Shown: one piece after another, positions 1-7,265 of the stretch
How the letters are laid out: the number at the start of each line of letters is the position of its first letter
How positions within the stretch are numbered: position 1 is the stretch's first letter
Source: an uncultured Enterorhabdus sp.
Lineage (GTDB): Bacteria; Actinomycetota; Coriobacteriia; Coriobacteriales; Eggerthellaceae
Length of the DNA stretch: 22,150 nucleotides
Direction: 5' to 3'
Assembly (NCBI GenBank): GCA_947645965.1
Contig: CANSES010000019.1
Location: 1 to 22,150 of the forward strand
Program-made: the position numbers and the translations under genes
The notes under the pieces: generated by a model
What the model was told of the DNA's origin: nothing
What the model saw: the letters and a program-made list of their open reading frames with translations, nothing else
Database searches by the model: none

Positions 1-238
1 TGAGCGAGTAGCCCGTCAGGTGCGGGTTCTCGCCGGTGAGCAGCTCGATGACGTCCACGCCGAACTTCTCGGCGCACTTGTACAGGAAGGTGAAGGAGAG
101 GTCCTCATCGCCCGCCTCCTGGGCGGCGTACTCGGCCACCGAGCGGCCCGTGGCCTCGGCCATCTCCTGCATGGTGAGGTCCATGTCCTCGCGCAGAGCG
201 CGGATGCGCCCCGCCACCTCTTTGATATTCGGCTCCAC
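1..238 (-). CDS. XRE-family helix-turn-helix transcriptional regulator (3' end outside window)
   Basis: The first 79 codons are visible and the gene runs off the left edge. The N-terminus reads as a helix-turn-helix domain of the XRE/cro type: VAGRIRALREDMDLTMQEMA is helix 1 and 2, followed by a recognition-helix region and a closing helix near FLYKCAEKFGVDVIELLTGE. In many proteins with this N-terminus a cupin sensor domain follows, but that part is not in the window. I chose the GTG at 238 because an AAAGGAGGT Shine-Dalgarno lies 8 nt upstream and the HTH begins directly after it. Target genes cannot be told from this fragment. Confidence 0.8.
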   Translation of the reverse strand, partial: MEPNIKEVAGRIRALREDMDLTMQEMAEATGRSVAEYAAQEAGDEDLSFTFLYKCAEKFGVDVIELLTGENPHLTGYSL

Positions 239-279
239 GACCTGCGACCTCCTTTTCGGACATAGGGAAATGATGTAGC

Positions 280-309
280 TTGCTATTTTACTGACACCGC
301 GACGGTCAA
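280..309 (-). promoter_or_regulatory. Weak candidate promoter of the XRE regulator
   Basis: On the minus strand TTGACC (309-304) resembles a -35 box and TAGCAA (285-280) lies 18 nt downstream. A better -10 sequence, TAAAAT (290-285), is only 13 nt away. The stretch is AT-rich compared with its surroundings. The assignment is tentative. Confidence 0.25.
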
Positions 310-390
310 CGTTTCAAATCCGTTAAAACATCGGTGACCAACCCCATAGTTTTTCCCACAAGCGAGCCATCGCCCCAGGCGAAACGAAAA

Positions 391-426
391 AGCGCGGCCC
401 CAGCCGTTTCCAGCCGAGGCCGCGCT
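391..426 (-). terminator. Rho-independent terminator after rsmB
   Basis: AGCGCGGCC (391-399) pairs perfectly with GGCCGCGCT (418-426) around an 18-nt loop. On the minus strand the stem is followed by TTTTTCGTTTC, a usable U-tract. It lies 26 nt after the rsmB stop, so it would end the def-fmt-rsmB transcript. Confidence 0.75.
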
Positions 427-451
427 CGCAGGTTCGCTCTCGTTTCCGACC

Positions 452-2401
452 CTAGGCCTTCTTGCGCAAAAGGGCGAGGAAGTGGGCGTCGGAGCCGCCG
501 GGCTCCAGGGTGACGGAGAAGAACGGGGTCTCGATGCCCAGTTCAGGATTGGTGTAGGGAATCACCTCGAAGGCGGCGCCGGCCTCGGTGGCGAGGAACT
601 TCTCCACGGCGTCGATGTTCTCCTCGTGGGTGATGGTGCAGGTGGCGTAGGCCAGGATGCCGCCTTCGGCCACGTGGGGCGCGGCGCTGGCGAGCAGGCG
701 CGCGTCCAGCTCGGCCGACTCCTCGATAGTCTCGGGGCGCAAACGCCAGCGGATGTCGGCGTGGCGGCGCAGGGTGCCCAGGCCCGTGCAGGGGGCGTCG
801 ATGAACACGCGGTCGAAGGTGCGCTCCCCCACCAGCTCGGTCAGCTCGGCGGCATCGCCGATGATGGGCTCGGCCACCGTGACGCCGTACTGCTCGGCGC
901 GTTCTTGGAGCAGCTTGGTCTTGAAGGCGTGCAGATCCACGGTCACGTAGTCGCCGATCTGCTCGCCGAAGCGGCGGTAGGCGCAGCTCTGGTCGAGGAT
1001 GGTCTTCGTGGCGCGGCCGGCGCCCACCTCCAGGAAGGAGGCCGGGGCCTCATCGCCCACAACCAGGCTCGCGACGGCCTGGGAAGTGGCGTCGCTCACC
1101 AGCAGAAGGCCCTGGCTGAACATGCGGCGCACGCGCCCGTCGAGCAGGGGCACGCCCGAGCACACCCGGTAGCAGCCGGGCACCACGCGACCGGCCACCG
1201 CCACAGGCTCCGGCTCGCCGTGGGCGCCGGCCAGCACCGCGACCACCTCGCCGTCGGTGACCTTCACGGCATTCACGGCCACGAACACCGGCGCCGGCTC
1301 GTTGGAGGCCACCATGAAGTCGCGGGCGCCCTGGGGGCCCAGCTCGGCGATGAGACGCTCGGCGAGCCACACGGGGAAACCGTGCAGGCGCGCGTAGGCC
1401 GCGATGTCGGTGCGCGGGTCGCCGAAGGGGAAGCTCTCCTTGGCGCGTACCACGCGGCGCAGCACCGCGTTGGCCAAACCGCCGGCGCGCGGGGCCACCG
1501 ACTTCACCAGCTCCACGCCCTGGTCCACCGCCGCGTGCGGGCTCTTCTGCAGGAAGATGATCTCGTAGGCCGACAGGCAGAGCGCGTCGCGCACCGCGGG
1601 CGCCGCGTCCTGGGGCGAGTCCATGCAGCCGGACACGACCTCTTCCAGCGTGCCGCGGGTGCTGGCCACGCCGAGCACGAGGCGCGTGGCGAAGGCGCGA
1701 TCCTCCCGCGACAGGCGCGAGGTATCGATGGTCTTGGCGATGATGTCCTGGGCGAAGGCGTCGCGGCCGCGCATCTGGTGGATGGCCGCCAGGGCCAGCT
1801 GTCGCGCCGTGGTGGCGCGATGGCCCTTCATGCCCTGCACCGCGTCGCGGCGCGGGCCGCCGGCACGGTTACCGCCGCCGAAGCCGCCGTCGCGGCCCTC
1901 GCGGGAACGGGACTCCTCCTGGTCGGGAGCGGCCATCAGCTTCCCGTCGACGAACACCTCGCGCGGATGGCTCTGCGCGCGGGCGTCGCGGCGCGGGCCG
2001 CGGTCGTCCTTGCGGAAGCCGCCGGGCTTGCCATCGCGCTTCGGGCCGCGGAAATCGCCGTCGCGGCGCGGACCGCCCGGCTTGCCGCCGCGAAACTCGC
2101 CGGGCTTGCCATCACGACCGCCGGGCTTGTCGTCGCGGTCGCGGAAATCCTTGCGGGGCCCGTCCTTGCGGGGGCCGCGGTCGTCCTTGCGGAAACCGCC
2201 GGGCTTGCCATCGCGCTTGGGGCCGCGGGGGCCCTTGAAGCCGTTGCCGTCGCGCTTGGGGCCGCGGAAGTCGCGGTCGCCGCGCGGGCCGCCCGAACGG
2301 GGACCGCGGTTCTGGCGCACGCCGCCCTGGGCGTTGCGGTCGCCTTGGGAGGCGCGGTCGTAGGAGCGACGCTGATTGTGAGAGCGATGATCGTTATGCA
2401 C
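452..2401 (-). CDS. rsmB: 16S rRNA m5C967 methyltransferase RsmB with long Arg/Gly-rich N-terminal tail
   Basis: This is an S-adenosylmethionine-dependent enzyme that methylates a cytosine of 16S rRNA (C967 in E. coli). Of its 649 residues, about 195-330 form the NusB-like RNA-binding domain. The C-terminal part is the RsmB/NOP methyltransferase fold: motif I FLEVGAGRATKT, motif IV DAPCTG at 535-540 (Cys538), and motif VI TC at 587-588 with the likely catalytic Cys588. Residues 1-190 are low-complexity, rich in Arg, Gly, Lys, Asp and Pro, with GPKRDGKPGGFRKDDRGPR occurring twice; ordinary RsmB proteins are about 430-450 residues and lack this. An open frame continues upstream to 2479, but the GTG at 2401 has AGGAAGGA about 10 nt before it and overlaps the fmt stop by 8 nt, a normal coupling arrangement. 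It is the last gene of def-fmt-rsmB. Confidence 0.93.
   Translation of the reverse strand: MHNDHRSHNQRRSYDRASQGDRNAQGGVRQNRGPRSGGPRGDRDFRGPKRDGNGFKGPRGPKRDGKPGGFRKDDRGPRKDGPRKDFRDRDDKPGGRDGKPGEFRGGKPGGPRRDGDFRGPKRDGKPGGFRKDDRGPRRDARAQSHPREVFVDGKLMAAPDQEESRSREGRDGGFGGGNRAGGPRRDAVQGMKGHRATTARQLALAAIHQMRGRDAFAQDIIAKTIDTSRLSREDRAFATRLVLGVASTRGTLEEVVSGCMDSPQDAAPAVRDALCLSAYEIIFLQKSPHAAVDQGVELVKSVAPRAGGLANAVLRRVVRAKESFPFGDPRTDIAAYARLHGFPVWLAERLIAELGPQGARDFMVASNEPAPVFVAVNAVKVTDGEVVAVLAGAHGEPEPVAVAGRVVPGCYRVCSGVPLLDGRVRRMFSQGLLLVSDATSQAVASLVVGDEAPASFLEVGAGRATKTILDQSCAYRRFGEQIGDYVTVDLHAFKTKLLQERAEQYGVTVAEPIIGDAAELTELVGERTFDRVFIDAPCTGLGTLRRHADIRWRLRPETIEESAELDARLLASAAPHVAEGGILAYATCTITHEENIDAVEKFLATEAGAAFEVIPYTNPELGIETPFFSVTLEPGGSDAHFLALLRKKA
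1995..2229 (-). repeat. In-frame direct repeat inside the rsmB tail
   Basis: A segment of about 57 bp starting at 1995 recurs 177 bp further on, starting at 2172, with two mismatches. The offset is exactly 59 codons, so the duplication preserves the reading frame and yields two copies of the peptide GPKRDGKPGGFRKDDRGPR. Shorter variants of the same unit lie between them. Confidence 0.85.
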
Positions 2402-3329
2402 GGGACCAAGTTCCTTCCTCGCCCCGCAGCGCGGGCACGCCGGCTGCAAAGGCAGAAGCCTCCATGGCACGCTTGCCATCGGGCTTTACTTCGATTACTT
2501 CCAAAACACCCTCGGCGCAGCCGAGATACACCTTGCCGGCCGCCAGGACCGCGCCACCCTCGGCCAGAGCCGGCGCGCCGGCCGCGGCCACACGCCCGGA
2601 AAGCACCGTCACGGGACGACCGGCGATGATGCAGCGGGCCGGATGGGCCGCCCCCGACGCCCGCACGCGACGGTCGTTCACCACCGCCGAGACCGCGGGG
2701 TCCAGGTTCAGCTCGCCCTTGGCGATCTTCTCGGCGTAGGTGACCTCGTCCTCGTTCTGGGCCACCCAGTTCACGTGCCCCGCCTGCACCTGGTTCAGCG
2801 CCACCAGAAGCGCGCTCGCACCCAGGTCGGCCAGATCGGCCGTGAGCTGGGAAGTGGTCGCGCCCTCGGCGGGGATGGAGCGGCACACGCAGAAGTCGCC
2901 GGTGTCCAGCCCCTCCTCCATGGCCATGATGCACACGCCCACTTCCTCGTCGCCCGCCAGGATGGCGCGCTCGATGGGGGCAGCACCCCGCCAACGGGGC
3001 AGCAGCGAGCCGTGCACGTTCAAGCAGCCGTGGGCCGGGATGGCGAGCACCTCCGGCGGCAGGATGGCCCCGTAGGCGGCCACGCAGATGACCTCGGGTG
3101 CCAGGGCGGCAAGGGCTGCCTGCTCGTCGGCGTCGCGCAGGGTGCGGGGAGTGCGCACGGGAATGCCGGCGGCCTCGGCCACCATCTTCACCGGCGAGGC
3201 CACCAGCTGCTTGCCCCGGCCGCGCACGGCATCGGGGCGTGTGTAGACGGCCACGATCTCGTGCTGGGGGATCAGCTGTTCCAGAATATCGGCCGCGAAC
3301 TGGGGGGTGCCCATGAACACGATGCGCAC
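2394..3329 (-). CDS. fmt: Methionyl-tRNA formyltransferase
   Basis: Fmt transfers the formyl group from 10-formyltetrahydrofolate to Met-tRNAfMet for translation initiation in the cytosol. The 311-residue length is normal. The N-terminal Rossmann-like domain begins RIVFMGTPQFAADIL. The active-site signature is complete: Asn104 and His106 in LNVHGSLLPRWRG, and Asp142 in GLDTGD, matching the Asn-His-Asp triad of the E. coli enzyme. A C-terminal OB-type domain follows from about residue 205. The start is a GTG one nucleotide after the def stop; GAGGTG inside the end of def, 7 nt upstream, can serve as ribosome binding site. Pairing with peptide deformylase is the usual arrangement, since one adds and the other removes the formyl group. 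Confidence 0.97.
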   Translation of the reverse strand: MRIVFMGTPQFAADILEQLIPQHEIVAVYTRPDAVRGRGKQLVASPVKMVAEAAGIPVRTPRTLRDADEQAALAALAPEVICVAAYGAILPPEVLAIPAHGCLNVHGSLLPRWRGAAPIERAILAGDEEVGVCIMAMEEGLDTGDFCVCRSIPAEGATTSQLTADLADLGASALLVALNQVQAGHVNWVAQNEDEVTYAEKIAKGELNLDPAVSAVVNDRRVRASGAAHPARCIIAGRPVTVLSGRVAAAGAPALAEGGAVLAAGKVYLGCAEGVLEVIEVKPDGKRAMEASAFAAGVPALRGEEGTWSRA

Positions 3330-3330
3330 G

Positions 3331-3873
3331 CTACTTCACCTCGATGTCGGTGTCGCCGGGGCGCGCCCCGGCGGCCCGGGCCTCTTCGTAGGCGCGCAGG
3401 GCCTCGATGCGGGTGGCCGCGTCGCAGCTCTCGAAGAGGGTCTTGCCGTTCAGATGGTCGATCTCGTGCTGCAGGCAGCGGCCCAGAAGGCCGTCGCCCT
3501 CGATCTCCCACAGCTCGCCGTCCAGGTCGTAGTACTGCACGCGGGCCCAGGGCTGGCGCTTCACGGGCACGGTGACGCCGGGGCACGACAGGCAGCCCTC
3601 GCCGCCCTCTTCCGGCTCGCCGGCCAGTTCCACGATCTCGGGGTTCACCAGCACGATGGGGTTCTTCTCCCCCTTCTCGCCGTCCCAGTCCACGTCGATC
3701 ACCACGAGCCGCTTCGTCACGCCCACCTGGGGCGCCGCGATGCCGCAGCCGTAGTTCTTGTACATGGCGTGGGCCATCTGCTTGGAGAGGCGCTTCAAGG
3801 ACTTGTCCCCGAGGTCGCACGGCTCGCACACCGTGGCCAGGATGGGATCGGGGGAAATGACGATGGGCAGCAC
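3331..3873 (-). CDS. def: Peptide deformylase
   Basis: This metalloenzyme removes the N-formyl group from nascent proteins. All three family motifs are present in the 180-residue protein: GCGIAAPQ (42-49), EGCLS (92-96) with metal ligand Cys94, and HEIDH (136-140) with two His ligands and the catalytic Glu. The charged insert DWDGEKGEKN and the acidic-rich C-terminus are unremarkable. I chose the GTG at 3873, preceded by AAAAGGAG with a 5-nt spacer, because the protein then begins directly with the conserved IVISPDPIL segment; an upstream in-frame ATG at 3930 would add 19 residues that look like untranslated leader. It is the first gene of def-fmt-rsmB, 122 nt downstream of dnaG. Confidence 0.96.
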   Translation of the reverse strand: MLPIVISPDPILATVCEPCDLGDKSLKRLSKQMAHAMYKNYGCGIAAPQVGVTKRLVVIDVDWDGEKGEKNPIVLVNPEIVELAGEPEEGGEGCLSCPGVTVPVKRQPWARVQYYDLDGELWEIEGDGLLGRCLQHEIDHLNGKTLFESCDAATRIEALRAYEEARAAGARPGDTDIEVK

Positions 3874-3995
3874 CGAGGCTCCTTTTCTCTTGTATGGAAT
3901 CCCGCGCCCTGGGGCAGGCGGGGATGGCATGAAGTTGCGTTTAACTTACGTATTGTGACCTGTGCGGGCCGCTGTGTCCATACAGGCCGCGAAAT

Positions 3996-5846
3996 CTACG
4001 AATGCTGCGCGGTGCGGTGGGCCACGCGGCGGGCGGCCACGTCCATCTGCAAGGTGGCGATGGCGGCGTGGAGCAGCTCGGCCTCGTCGGGGGCCACTCC
4101 GCCGGCCAGCTGGGCGGTCAGCGCGCCGATGGCCTCCTCGGCATCGCCCAGGGCCAGCTCCTCGGCCAGGTAGGCGCCCACGGCTTCCGGCTCGGCCCCC
4201 TCGCGCTGGAGACCGCCCGTGAGCACCCGGGGCGCGTGGGGCGTGACCAGGGTGGCGCGGGTGACGATGTCCACGCCGGCCGCGGCGGGGTTCTCCGCCA
4301 GAGTGGCCAGAATGGAGTCGGCCAGAAGGCGGTGCACCTCCTCGTGCCACTGGATCTGGGCCAGGGTGTCGGCGTGGGCCAAGGCCACCAGGGGGTGCTG
4401 GGCCACCAGGCTCAGAAACTCGCGCTCGAAGCGCAGGCGGTTGCGCTCGGCCCGGGACAGGGCCCGCATCGCCCGCGGGGGTGCCGGCACAGGCGCGGCC
4501 TCCTCGTCGTCGCGGTTCTGGAAGCGGGGCGGCTCCTTCGCGGCCAGGGCCTCCAGCACGTCGTTCTCCCGCAGGCGCAGACGGCCCGCCAAGCGCACGG
4601 CGTAGTCCTTGGCCAGGATGGACTCCTTGATGGGGGCGAGCACCGCCAAACAGTCGTCCAAGGCCCGGGCGCGGCCCTCGGCGGAATCCAGGTTGTGGCT
4701 CGCCAGGCGCCGATCGATGCCGTACTCCAAAAGCGGCTTCGCGTCGTCCACGAGCTCGCGCAGGGCATCGGCCCCGCGGGCCTGAACGAACTCGGCCGGG
4801 TCCTGGTTGTCGGGCAGGGTGACGGCCACCAGATCCACCTGGGAGCGCCCGGCCTCGGGCGTCATGGACTTGTCGATGAAGGCCAGCGCGCGATCGGCCG
4901 CCCGCTGCCCGGCGGCATCGCCGTCGAACAGGTACACGATGCGCTTGGAGGCGTGGCGCGACAGCACCCGGATGTGCCGCATGGTCAGCGCCGTGCCCAG
5001 GGTGGCCACAGCGTTCTCGATGCCCGCCTCGTGCAGGGCGATCACGTCGGTGTAGCCCTCCACCACGATGGCAACGCCCGTGGCGGCCATGGCGGCCTTG
5101 GCGTGATCGAGCCCGTAGAGCACCTGGGACTTGTGGAACAGGGGCGTCTCCTGGGAGTTCAGGTACTTCGGCTCGCCGGCGCCGATCACCCGGCCGCCGA
5201 AGGCGATGCAGTCGCCCGACACGTCGAAGATGGGGAACATCACCCGGTTGTAGAAGCGGTCGCGCAGAGCGCCGCGCCCGTCGAGGGCCACGTTGGCCGC
5301 CACCATCTCGTCGGCCTTGAAGCCGAGCGACGACAGATGGCGCACGAGCGCCCCGCGGCCCGGGGCGAAGCCCAGACACCACTTCCCCGGCACCTTCCCG
5401 CCGAACCCGCGGCTCGCCAGATAGGAGCGGGCCGCATCGGCCTCGGGGCCCCGTCCACGCATGAGCTGGGTGTGGTAGAACTCGGCCGTACGGGCGCAGA
5501 TATCCTTCAGGCGCGCCTTGCGGCTGGCGGGCACCGAGCCGCGGCCGCCCGTCTCCACGATGTCGATGTGGGCGCGCTCGGCCAAGCGGCGCACCGCCTC
5601 GGGAAAGGTGAGGTCTTCGGTCTTCATGATGAAGGAGAACACATCGCCCCCCTCGCCGCAGCCGAAGCAGTGCCACAGCTGGGTGGACGGATCGATCTTG
5701 AACGACGGCGTCTTCTCCTGGTGAAGGGGGCAGCAGCACCAGAAATCGCGGCCCTTCTGCTTCACGGGCACCCGCTCGCCGATGACGCTGACCACGTCGT
5801 TGGCGTCGCGTACTTTCTGAATATCCTCGTCGCTGATGCCCGCCAC
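3996..5846 (-). CDS. dnaG: DNA primase
   Basis: DnaG makes the RNA primers for replication. The 616-residue protein has the expected order of domains. An N-terminal CHC2 zinc finger has ligands Cys39, His42, Cys60 and Cys63 (CPLH...CFGC). A catalytic core follows with TOPRIM motifs VEGYTDVIALHEAG and FDGDAAGQRAADRAL (metal-binding Glu and Asp). The C-terminal region, rich in Ala, Glu and Arg, would be the helicase-binding domain. The frame is open to an ATG at 5939, but that start lies upstream of the likely -10 box. The GTG at 5846 has AAAGGGG about 9 nt before it and gives the usual N-terminus AGISDEDIQKVRDANDVVSVI. It diverges from dgt. Confidence 0.96.
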   Translation of the reverse strand: MAGISDEDIQKVRDANDVVSVIGERVPVKQKGRDFWCCCPLHQEKTPSFKIDPSTQLWHCFGCGEGGDVFSFIMKTEDLTFPEAVRRLAERAHIDIVETGGRGSVPASRKARLKDICARTAEFYHTQLMRGRGPEADAARSYLASRGFGGKVPGKWCLGFAPGRGALVRHLSSLGFKADEMVAANVALDGRGALRDRFYNRVMFPIFDVSGDCIAFGGRVIGAGEPKYLNSQETPLFHKSQVLYGLDHAKAAMAATGVAIVVEGYTDVIALHEAGIENAVATLGTALTMRHIRVLSRHASKRIVYLFDGDAAGQRAADRALAFIDKSMTPEAGRSQVDLVAVTLPDNQDPAEFVQARGADALRELVDDAKPLLEYGIDRRLASHNLDSAEGRARALDDCLAVLAPIKESILAKDYAVRLAGRLRLRENDVLEALAAKEPPRFQNRDDEEAAPVPAPPRAMRALSRAERNRLRFEREFLSLVAQHPLVALAHADTLAQIQWHEEVHRLLADSILATLAENPAAAGVDIVTRATLVTPHAPRVLTGGLQREGAEPEAVGAYLAEELALGDAEEAIGALTAQLAGGVAPDEAELLHAAIATLQMDVAARRVAHRTAQHS

Positions 5847-5883
5847 GCTGCCGTACCCCTTTCCGCTGTGCTTTTTCCTGTGA

Positions 5884-5892
5884 AGTATAGCA
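5884..5892 (-). promoter_or_regulatory. Extended -10 promoter of dnaG
   Basis: The minus strand reads TGCTATACT, a TG-extended -10 box. No good -35 hexamer is seen at 16-18 nt. Transcription would start near 5877, about 30 nt before the GTG at 5846; this supports that start codon over the upstream ATG. Confidence 0.6.
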
Positions 5893-5920
5893 CCTCGGCC
5901 GCAAACATTTGTTCCGACGC

Positions 5921-5926
5921 TACAAT
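5921..5926 (+). promoter_or_regulatory. Candidate -10 box of dgt
   Basis: TACAAT lies 47 nt before the dgt GTG, facing away from the dnaG promoter. No convincing -35 is present. An 11-bp direct repeat, GGCCGCAAACA, lies at 5897-5907 and 5928-5938, so that both promoters sit within or between the copies. Confidence 0.45.
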
Positions 5927-5973
5927 AGGCCGCAAACACCGACGAACGCGAGAAGCGAGAAAGCGAGCGAGCC

Positions 5974-7197
5974 GTGAGCCCTACCCGTCCCGCCTACCTG
6001 AGCTTGGATCCCTTGGTGGAGCAGGCTATTTTGGAAGACCGCGCCACCCACACGCTGTCGCCCTGGCGCACCCCCGATGCGGCCGTGGTGCGCCGCGACG
6101 ACTTTCCCCACGACGCGGCCACCCTCACCCGTCCCGCCTTCGTGCGCGACATCGAGAAGGTGCTGAACATCCCCGCCTACAACCGCTACGCCGACAAGAC
6201 CCAGGTGTTCTCCTTCGTGCAGAACGACGAGATCTCCCGCCGCGGCCTGCACGTGCAGCTGGTGAGCCGCATCGCCCGGGGCATCGGAGGGCTGCTCGGC
6301 CTGAACTGCGACCTCATCGAGGCCATCGCGCTCGGCCACGATGTGGGGCACACCCCCTTCGGCCACGCCGGGGAGCGCTTCCTGTCGGCCTGCTACCACC
6401 GCCGAACGGGGCGCTACTTCAACCACAACGTGCACTCGGTGCGCGTGCTGGACGAGCTGTACCGCCGCAACATCTCGCTGCAGACCTTGGACGGCGTGCT
6501 CTGCCACAACGGCGAGTTCGCCCAGCAGGTGCTGCGCGTGGGCGACACGGCCTCCTTCGAGCAGCTGGATTCTCTGGTGGCGGCCTGCAACGCCGACGAG
6601 CAGACCATCAAGACCCTGCGGCCCACCACCTTGGAGGGCTGCGTGGTGCGCGTGAGCGATATGATCGCCTATATCGGCAAGGACCGCCAGGACGCCCTGG
6701 CCATGGGCGTGCTCGGCGACTACGGCGCCTTCGACTCCGATGTCATCGGCACCACCAACGCGCGGATCATCAACAACCTCACCGTGGACATCGTGAACAA
6801 CTCCTACGGCCAGGACCGCATCGCCTTAAGCGAGGAGGTGTTCTGCGATCTGAAGGCGGCCAAGCGCCAGAACTACGAGGTCATCTACTTGAAGGAGGGC
6901 ATGGTCGACGAGACGGAGAACATCGTGGAGGAGATGTTCGAGGACATGTACGCGCGCCTGCTGGCCGACCTGGTGGCCGGTCGCGAGGACTCCCCCATCT
7001 TCCGCCACCACGTAAAGCGCCTCTGCGCCCAGTCGCGCTCCATCACGCCCGAGGGCTACCTGGCCGGCGAGCCCAACCAGATCGTGGTGGACTACATGGC
7101 AAGCATGACCGACAGCTACTTCGTCGCCATCTACGAGCACCTCTTCCCCGCCAGCACCCGCCGCATCCAGACCCGCGGCTACTGCGCCGACCTGTAG
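5974..7197 (+). CDS. dgt: Deoxyguanosinetriphosphate triphosphohydrolase-family protein (HD domain)
   Basis: Family members hydrolyse dGTP or other dNTPs to the nucleoside and triphosphate and so influence dNTP pools. The 407-residue protein has the HD-domain metal site: His93, then GHDVGHTPFGHAGE with His122-Asp123 and His126, followed by FNHNVHSVR (His151, His154) and a later conserved Asp in VRVSDMIAYIGKDR. The match is to the dGTPase-like group; the true substrate cannot be told from sequence. GTG 5974 starts the conserved N-terminus; the ribosome binding site is weak (GAGCGAGCC only). In many actinobacteria dgt and dnaG are adjacent; here they diverge from a common 127-bp region. Confidence 0.9.
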   Translation: MSPTRPAYLSLDPLVEQAILEDRATHTLSPWRTPDAAVVRRDDFPHDAATLTRPAFVRDIEKVLNIPAYNRYADKTQVFSFVQNDEISRRGLHVQLVSRIARGIGGLLGLNCDLIEAIALGHDVGHTPFGHAGERFLSACYHRRTGRYFNHNVHSVRVLDELYRRNISLQTLDGVLCHNGEFAQQVLRVGDTASFEQLDSLVAACNADEQTIKTLRPTTLEGCVVRVSDMIAYIGKDRQDALAMGVLGDYGAFDSDVIGTTNARIINNLTVDIVNNSYGQDRIALSEEVFCDLKAAKRQNYEVIYLKEGMVDETENIVEEMFEDMYARLLADLVAGREDSPIFRHHVKRLCAQSRSITPEGYLAGEPNQIVVDYMASMTDSYFVAIYEHLFPASTRRIQTRGYCADL

Positions 7198-7212
7198 GTT
7201 CGACCAAGCAAG

Positions 7213-7234
7213 GACCCCGCCACAAGGCGGGGTC
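7213..7234. terminator. Hairpin between convergent genes
   Basis: GACCCCGCC (7213-7221) and GGCGGGGTC (7226-7234) form a perfect 9-bp stem with an ACAA tetraloop. It lies 15 nt after the dgt stop and 31 nt after the stop of the convergent flavoprotein gene. Neither side has a real U-tract, so it may act bidirectionally as a weak or Rho-assisted terminator. Confidence 0.6.
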
Positions 7235-7265
7235 TCGGGGAGGGTCGTGTTGAAGATGAGGCGTC

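Noticed and set aside
1980..2240. CRISPR-like or mobile repeat in rsmB
   Set aside because: The repeats are in phase with codons, uneven in spacing and encode the same peptide, so they are protein-level repeats.
482..2629. 715-codon open frame on the plus strand opposite rsmB and fmt
   Set aside because: It is antisense to two genes with full family motifs, is composed of Gly/Ala/Leu/His/Arg-rich sequence without domains, and follows from GC-rich third positions.
4002..7253. 1083-codon open frame on the plus strand
   Set aside because: It is antisense to dnaG and then out of frame with dgt; both real genes are certain. It is a high-GC shadow frame.
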